Translations under genes and position numbers: made by a program | NCBI RefSeq assembly: GCF_047675955.1 | Contig: NC_132923.1 | Coordinates: forward strand, 89,091,137-89,155,136 | DNA from: Chlorocebus sabaeus | Taxonomy: Eukaryota > Chordata > Mammalia > Primates > Cercopithecidae | DNA length: 64,000 nt | Direction: 5' to 3' | The notes under the pieces: generated by a model | The model's input: only the letters and a program-made list of their open reading frames with translations | Database searches by the model: none | What the model was told of the DNA's origin: nothing | Shown: piece by piece, positions 57,491-64,000 of the stretch | How the letters are laid out: the number at the start of each line of letters is the position of its first letter | Position numbering within the stretch: the first letter of the stretch is position 1

Positions 57491-58727
57491 CAGGGTCTCC
57501 CATCCTGGTCTCCTCTGGGCTGGTGAATTTATAAGGATAGGCCAGCAGTAAAGTCAGGGCAAAGGGAGACTCGCCTCCACTCTTATGAATCCACTCTCCA
57601 AAAACAACAGATCTGAGGCCACGTGCAGATCCTGCTGGTAGTTGCCACTTCTCCTGGCTCAGCCATGCCGGGAGCAAATGGCCTACTCTGCACAGCAAAT
57701 CTCCTTTCCACCCGAGAATTTCCAAGCTGGACAGAGCCTCTGAGCTTGAGCTGCCCACCCCATCCTAGCTGTGGGAAAACTGAGGTCCACAGAGGACAGG
57801 GACATGAGCAAAGCCCCCAGAAAGTCCAGGACAAGGCTGGAACTGTACCCCAGGCCCAGGATCTATGATCTAAGGGCTCTGTTTTTGTGTGTGGGACATT
57901 GAGCCAGCCCCGCGGGCCTGTTACAGAGTCAGCGTATTGGCATGGAACACGTCCGCACGAAAGCTGTGGTGAGGGAAGTCCACTCTGGCCTCGTTACATT
58001 CTTATGATCATGTAATTTCTGAGTCCTACATCTGGTGACAGGCTGGCTTATGTGCAGAGCTGGGACTAAACACTCTCTTGGTGGAGTGCGACCTGAAGAC
58101 ATACCCGCTCCACTCCTCACCCACTCACCTGGGGGCCCCTGCAGTTCTGTCCCAGGGCTGCTGGGCAGTGGGGACCCTGGGACCCAGCTGGGCTCTTGCA
58201 GCCCATCACCTGCCAAGTCCCAAAGAACTCATAAGACCCCCAAGGCTATGTATGGGATGTAGGAAGGGTCTATACTACCAGGAATGCACCTGTCCATCCC
58301 CCAGGCATGTGTCTGCTCATGCAAATGTCTCTCAAGCCTAGAGTCCATGGGTGTCTCTAAGAAATATCTCGGGAAATAGAAACATAATTATAAGACACAC
58401 CAGTGACCACCCAACCCAGCCTTGCCAGGTGTCCGAGCCAGGGCCCTGCTGGCGGCTCTTCTGTCATTCCACCACAGTCCCAGCCTCAGTGTCCAGCTGA
58501 AGTTCCTGAAAGCTCTGTGGTTCTAGACTCTGGATGGGGCCAAGCATTTGAAGGTGAGAGATTGAGCCTCCGCCTGCCTGGCCCCTCCAGTGCTTGTTAG
58601 GACCCAACCCTGGCCCAGCCCAGCTCCAGAATCCTGCCCTGAGAGCCTGCGAGGACAGACAGGGATTTCCAGTGCTGGCAGCAATCTGGCTTCTCCTCTC
58701 TTCTGCTCTGAGGGGGCTTCAGTGCAA
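57491..58727. other. Unassigned intronic sequence with MIR trace
   Basis: 57770-57870 (TGTGGGAAAACTGAGGTCCA) is a reversed MIR core. No gene. Confidence 0.45.
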
Positions 58728-58870
58728 AGGGTAAGAGCTTTGGGGTCAGGAGGCCTGGGTGTAAAGTGTGGCTCTGCCACTGTGAGTGAAGAGATGCTAG
58801 GAAAGCCATTTCACCTCCAAGGGCCTCAGTCCCTCATCTGTAAAACTGGGACAATACACCTGCCTCATGG
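58728..58870 (+). mobile_element. MIR element
   Basis: GCTTTGGGGTCAGGAGGCCT, CCTCAGTCCCTCATCTGTAA and AACTGGGACAATACACCTGC. Confidence 0.8.
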
Positions 58871-58939
58871 GATTGTGCTACATACACTCACTCTAGAACA
58901 CAGTATTAAAACGCTCTTCCATGGTGGAAGGGTTCTTAT

Positions 58940-59120
58940 CATAAAAGCCCTTACTATGTGCCAGCCGCCATTCCAGGCTCTCTGATTACATAACACCATG
59001 AGATGGGTTTTATGATACTCATTTTGCAGATGAAAACAAAGGCTCACGGAAGATGAATGGTTTCCTCAAGGCCATGGAGGCAGACCTGCCATGTGAACCC
59101 TGGCCTCTTGAGTCCCAGGT
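58940..59120 (-). mobile_element. MIR element
   Basis: CCTTACTATGTGCCAGCCGC, ATACTCATTTTGCAGATGAA and CAGACCTGCCATGTGAACCC. Confidence 0.8.
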
Positions 59121-61799
59121 GTGGCCATCTCCCTTGCATGTGGTGCCCTTGCTGTATACGTACAAAAGTGTTGATGATTTTGTGGAAACAAGTGCCTGTT
59201 TAGCTGGTGCGTCTCATGAAATACTCTTAGCATCTGTGATGTTTCTACAACCTGGCACTGTGTGACCTCTTCTGGAGGTTACTCTGCAGTTTGGGGCGGG
59301 TGGAGTGCAAACGTGTGACAACTTTAAGCAGGCCTGGGTGATGCTGAGGGGCCCAGGTAAGCCCTCCCTATCCAGGAGGTGGCTGTGGCCAGTGTACAAG
59401 CCCAGATGTTCTGGAAGGAGCCAGACTGTGGCCATGGAGGGGCGTGTCAGCCAGAGGGGAGAGAAAGCTCATTTTCTGTCTGCTGGGCTCCTGTAGCTGG
59501 ACAGGCTGAGCCTCAAGAGCCCCCCAAGATTTTCTAGTCCACTTGCTTGTAGATCCTCTGGCCTACAATTAACAGAAAAATAAGTACAAGGTGGTGAATA
59601 CTTTATTAGCTAAATTTATTCCGTTTACAGGTTTATATTCTGACATTATCTCCTTTCAACTGTGTTTGAAGTTAAAATATTCCTTACCTAAGAAAATTAA
59701 AAAGATGATGGTGGGAGGCAGATAAGAGTCTCAAAGTCCTTACTTGGCAAAATGAAAAGCTGGTAATTACATTGTTCTCCCCACTCACCCACCTTTTTTT
59801 TTTTTGAAGTGAGAAAGAAGTGAGCATGCTTGAAATGTGATTAAGAGAATATTCTAGGATGGGTGAGGCTGATGATACAGGAGAGGGGGGAACAATGATA
59901 AGCCCGAGGTTCCAAGAAGGCAGCAAGGTGGGGACCAGAGCTTGGGTGCAGGGTTGAGGAGGACGCCTTGGGTGGAGGAAGACACCTCTTCACCTGTAAC
60001 TGAAGGGAAGAAGGGAGGAGGATGGCAGGCAAGTAATTTGGCAGGCGAAAAGGCAGAAAATTCTCAGCTGATGGCTTCTAATCAGAGCACCACTGTCTGA
60101 AGTAGAAGGTGAAGTCATCCACAGAGGAAGAGGAGAGAGAAGGGAGGATTCTTGGTTTGAAGAGGTGAGACTCTTTGACATAAGAGAAACTGGCCAGAAG
60201 AATTGACCAGGACAAGAAGTTAAAGATGTTTCCTCCTGTGGGCCATTATGATTGATTGGTAGCAGCTGCCTGGAACGTGATGGTATAAGATGATAAAGTC
60301 ACCTCAGAGCTCAACAGAGAAGAGGCCCAGAATGATTTGTGATGTCTACTGGGGACTGAGATTAGGGCACATGCCAGCCACAAATCTTCTCTGTCAATGC
60401 TAGGAACACAGAGGATGCTGACTGGCAATGAGGGCCCGTGAACCTGCCAAGTCACAGGTGTGAGATTTTCTCCAGCAGCACCAAGCAGCTGGGGTGTAAA
60501 GGTGGATGCTCTCACCCAGGCCTGTGTGCTGATTTTATCCTAGCACCCACTGCTCAGCGATCATCCCATTGCATGTGAACGACTCCAGGACAGGGCGCAT
60601 ATGCCTCAGAATTGCTGACACTTAGGAGACATTCTCTGAGGACATACTGGACCAAATCACACAGAATGAAGTTCATTCCATTGAGTCAAGGTATCTCCAG
60701 GCCCAGTTGCAGGGGTGGAGGTCCAGTCTTATGCACTAGAAGAAAATTACAATTTTACCCTTGGTTCCAGGGAAACAGGTTTCTCGGGATATTTACTTGT
60801 TCAGCCATCCAGAAATCTAGCATTCTTTTTTCCTGGACTAGAATGAGTAATGTAGGAATTAGAGGAGCTGGGTTGGAGACATGAGCAGGACTCAGGGTTG
60901 GACCAGGTAACCTCTAGGGCCCATTCATTTCAAACTCTGAGAACCAGTGGTTATCACACACTCTCCGTCCCTAGCACATGCTATAATCTGAGTATAATTC
61001 TAACTTCTGACATTCCAAACCCCTTGGCCCTAATATGCTGTTGCTCTAAAGTTGCACAGCTCTAACATTCCAGCATACTATAATCAGAGCCTTCTAACAT
61101 GCTAGCATTATTTTCTCCAACCACTCTTGGATTCCTTGGGAGGAGTATGCAGCTAAGAGCCTTCCAGGAATGGAAATCACTCTATGCAGGACTGTTGTCA
61201 CCCGCTCCACAGGGAGCAGAAGTCCAGGCAGAAGGCAGAACTTGAAGAGTTAAAAGGCAAACAGTGTGAGCACCAGAGACAGAGAGACTGGCTCCGTTAC
61301 CCAGCACCCACACATTTGGCGCATGCAGCCCCCAGGCTCATGCCAGCCTGTTTCTACCCCAGCTAGAATGCTGCAGATCCATAATCCAAAACACACCTGT
61401 GAAGCTGGGACATAGAAGCAGATCAGAGGTAAAGATTCAGGCTTGAGAGAAGAGAGAGATACAAGACCAACATACAGAATACCATTAACACCTTTTAAAA
61501 TTCATAACGATAGAAATTGCTCCCTAGAGAGTAGACACCATCCTGCTTGAAAAACTCCCATATCCATCAACTTATGTGGCCCTTCCACATCCTCAATTCC
61601 TCTTGGAGGGAGACAGAAGTGGTATTTATTATTCCATTTAGCTGATCAGTAAATCCAAGTACAGATGGGAAGTCAGAGAGTCTTAGAACTGGAGTGAAAT
61701 GGTGGTCACATTGTCTAGGTCATTCTTCCCGATGACCAGGAAGTAATCCTGGTCCCTAAAAAATCCATCCAGCTGCCGCTTGGGCCCTCTGTTCTGCTG
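59121..61799. other. Unassigned intronic sequence
   Basis: No gene found. 60978-61110 repeats CTATAATC and TTCTAAC/TCTAACATTCC motifs, possibly an old unnamed element. 59790-59806 is a short T run. Confidence 0.4.
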
Positions 61800-61985
61800 G
61801 GAATTCTTCTGCTAGGGCTTCCCTGACTTCCTCTCTGGGGTCCCATAGGCCTCTAGGATTTTGCTATCACAGCCTCTCTCATGCTCCCCGTCTAAGATGT
61901 CCACTCCCTGAGCACTAAGAAGGTGCGTATTACCCACTTGTTGAATAAATGAATGAATGAATGAATGAATGAACGCACTAACCCT
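61800..61985 (+). mobile_element. L2 3' fragment with AATG tail
   Basis: GGGCTTCCCTGACTTCCTCT, GTCCACTCCCTGAGCACTAA and TTGTTGAATAAATGAATGAA with five AATG units. Confidence 0.65.
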
Positions 61986-62740
61986 GAGGTCCATGAGCAG
62001 AAATGCAGCCTGCTTCTACATTACCCCACAGCAAAACCCAGCCTAAAACTCACATCTTCTGCCCCCATGGTGGGAGACTAAGGGGTCCAGCAACATCACA
62101 TCTGCCTTTGGAAGTTGAGGCTAGATTGACAAATGAAAACACCTAAGGAAAGGGAGTCCCGGGTACTGTTGAGTAAACCATGCAATCACAGCTAGAGGAG
62201 GGAGAGTTTAGTGCTAAGCAGGAGCATCTGTAGGGAGGGGAGACGGCAAGATGATTAGGTAGGGAAAAGCCAGAAAAGAAAGAAAATAGAGCAAGGTGAG
62301 AGTTACACCAAAGACATGAGGGTAGAAAGGAGATTCTGAGATCTTCTATGTGGCCTTCTCCGAGTCTTTCCTCCTGTGTCTGCACAGTGAGGGGCTTTAG
62401 ACAGAGCTAGGTCCAAGATCCCCTTTAGCCCCCAACATTCAGCATTTCCACACATGCCTAACAGAAGTTTGAGTGCCTGGCACTGAAAGGAGGCAGGGTA
62501 AGTTAGAGAAGGCTTCCTGGAGGAGGTGAAAAACAGTTGAAATTTCCCTGATACAGATCCAGCTGTCTTCCAGTTTACTCGTCATCTCCATAGTCCTCAG
62601 GGCAGGACCCACACCCACCTCCTTCTCCATTGTGGTTCTTCACTTGGTGGCCTCAGAAATGGCAGCCATTCAGAGCTCATAGCTAGGCACAGAAGAGCAG
62701 CCATGGTTCACATAGGGCCTTTTTCACCTTAGAAACAAGA
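61986..62740. other. Unassigned intronic sequence
   Basis: 62500-62540 (AGAAGGCTTCCTGGAGGAGG) is a short reversed L2 trace. No gene. Confidence 0.4.
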
Positions 62741-63065
62741 GGCAGGGCAGTCACGGTGGCTCACATTTGTAGTCCCAGCACTTTGGGAGGCTGAGGCAGG
62801 AGGATCGCTTGAAGCCTGGAGTTCAAGATCAGCCTGGGCAACATCCCAAGACCCCATTTCTACAAAAATAAAAAATTATCCAGTCATAGTCGTGGTGATG
62901 CATGCCTATAGTCCCAGATACTCAAGAGGCTAAGGTGAGAGAGTTGCTTGAGCCCAGATGACAAGGCCACAGTAGGCCAAGATGGCACCACTGCACTCCA
63001 GCCTGGGTGACAGAGTGAGACCCCCATCTCTAAAAAAACAAAACAAATGAACAAACAAAAATAAC
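62741..63065 (+). mobile_element. AluJ-like element
   Basis: CACGGTGGCTCACATTTGTA, CTACAAAAATAAAAAATTAT, CACTGCACTCCAGCCTGGGT and an interrupted A/C tail (63032-63065) mark an old Alu. Confidence 0.94.
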
Positions 63066-64000
63066 AGATGCTATCCTCTCTCACTGGCAAGCGCCCTGGT
63101 CTGCCACACTCCCCAAGCTGGAGCTTGAGGTCACGGCATCTGAAGTGTTTCAGAATTTCCAACGGTGCTTCAAAGGGCCCTGCCGCCCCACCATGCATGC
63201 ATCTGGCAGCTGGCATGCCTGTGAAGGGCTGCGATCCTTGGCCAGAGTCACCGTTGCTGCTTCAGGCCAAAACATCCAGCCAGCCAGAGGAACATCCCCT
63301 CCCGGCTCGTCCCTAGCTGGAGCCAGCCCTCACCCTCTGGAACAGGGGAGAGTCTAGAAGAATAGAGTGCCCACACCCCAGGCCGGATCCCAGGGCTGCT
63401 CCATCAGTGAAGTACGAATCTGGCAAGGAGCTCAACACTCTTCCTGGACAGTGTGGGAAAGGCAAGAGGAGAAGAAAGTGTAGATTAAGAACATGGGCTT
63501 GGACCCGGACTGTGTGAGTTAGAAACCCTGCGTTCTTCTGATCAGAAGTGGCCTTGGGCAGATCAGTGACTTCACTTCTCTCAGCCTGCAGCCTCCCACT
63601 CTGCAGATGAGCCTGAGATCCAGATCACTAGCACTCAGGGCCTGGTCTTGCACCACAGCTCAGGGCCTGGCCTTGCACAGTCAGTCCGTAAATGGGAGCT
63701 CTTGTATTGCCACCATCATTTCAGGGTCCCTGGTCCCTCAGAGCTCGAAGTCCTCTAAGAGCAGGACTCCCACACAGGAGAGAGTAGAGCCACTGGGGTT
63801 GAGGGGCAGAAGTGCTCGGATGCAACTGGGATGCTGTGGGAAAACCCCAAGAGCCAAATTCAGCTCCAAGTAGCACTGAGGCTCAGGAGGCGTGGGTCCC
63901 TGTCCCTGCCAACAGGGAGCTCCCAGGAATCCTGGGGTGTTGTGATTCTAAAAAAGGAGCCTCTGGATGTTGTAAAGAGTGACTGCCGTGGCCATGGAGA
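63066..64000. other. Unassigned intronic sequence with MIR core
   Basis: 63485-63610 (GGCCTTGGGCAGATCAGTGA, CTTCTCTCAGCCTGCAGCCT) is a MIR. CTCAGGGCCTGG followed by TCTTGCAC or CCTTGCAC is repeated at 63634-63653 and 63659-63678. Confidence 0.5.

Larger units (their letters stand above)
55162..64000 (+). other. TRABD2B: Intron downstream of exon B (partial)
   Basis: A phase-1 intron. I could not find the next coding piece (His of GX2H followed by a Phe-Leu-Gly-Asn-Asn-like stretch) before 64000, so the intron runs past the window end. Confidence 0.8.

Noticed and set aside
55162..64000. Next TRABD2B exon carrying the GX2H histidine
   Set aside because: I searched by eye for the expected His-Phe-Leu-Gly-Asn-Asn-like coding run after an AG and did not find it, so it is probably beyond the window.
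1..64000. An undescribed biological system (defence island, mobile gene cluster or new RNA family)
   Set aside because: Nothing in the window beyond two known-family exons and common mammalian repeats supports it.

Overview
The window is primate, almost certainly human, nuclear DNA. It carries Alu elements of both old (AluJ-like) and younger (AluS/AluY-like) types, many MIR and L2 remnants, MaLR-type LTRs, an old L1 block and CA/TG microsatellites. Only two segments behave as coding sequence. Both sit on the + strand, are bounded by AG/GT splice sites, and encode consecutive pieces of a Tiki/TraB-family Wnt-inactivating metalloprotease. The residues fit TRABD2B (TIKI2) better than its paralogue TRABD2A (TIKI1); this is a comparison from memory, not a computed alignment.

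Layout: 1-48141 is one long intron (the upstream exon lies outside the window). Exon A is 48142-48288 (49 codons, phase 0 to 0). The next intron is 6,698 bp (48289-54986). Exon B is 54987-55161 (58 codons plus 1 nt, phase 0 to 1). 55162-64000 is the start of the following intron. I saw no other exon, promoter, CpG island, tRNA/rRNA gene, CRISPR array or complete gene. Exon B stops inside the second GX2H metal-binding motif of the family: Gly-Ala-Gly is split by the intron, and the His must come from the next exon, outside the window.

The intronic DNA is dominated by ancient repeats. L2 and MIR copies are scattered throughout; there are three LTR-like elements (313-718, 13170-13528, 46115-46550) and a fourth repeat of uncertain family (41371-41826); a T-rich old L1-like block spans 14011-16440; a probable hAT DNA transposon spans 23552-24020. 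There are only seven full or near-full Alus and one partial Alu in 64 kb, which is sparse. Several repeat-poor blocks (about 1.9-2.1, 18.9-19.4 and 30.3-32.0 kb) are the best candidates for conserved regulatory DNA.

The less ordinary observations are: a local direct duplication of about 244 bp (8662-8905 and 9983-10225); a five-unit 24-bp minisatellite (1394-1512); an AluJ whose A-tail ends 32 nt before exon B; a MIR that begins about 20-25 nt after exon A; and a weak donor at exon B. I found no evidence of an undescribed biological system here.
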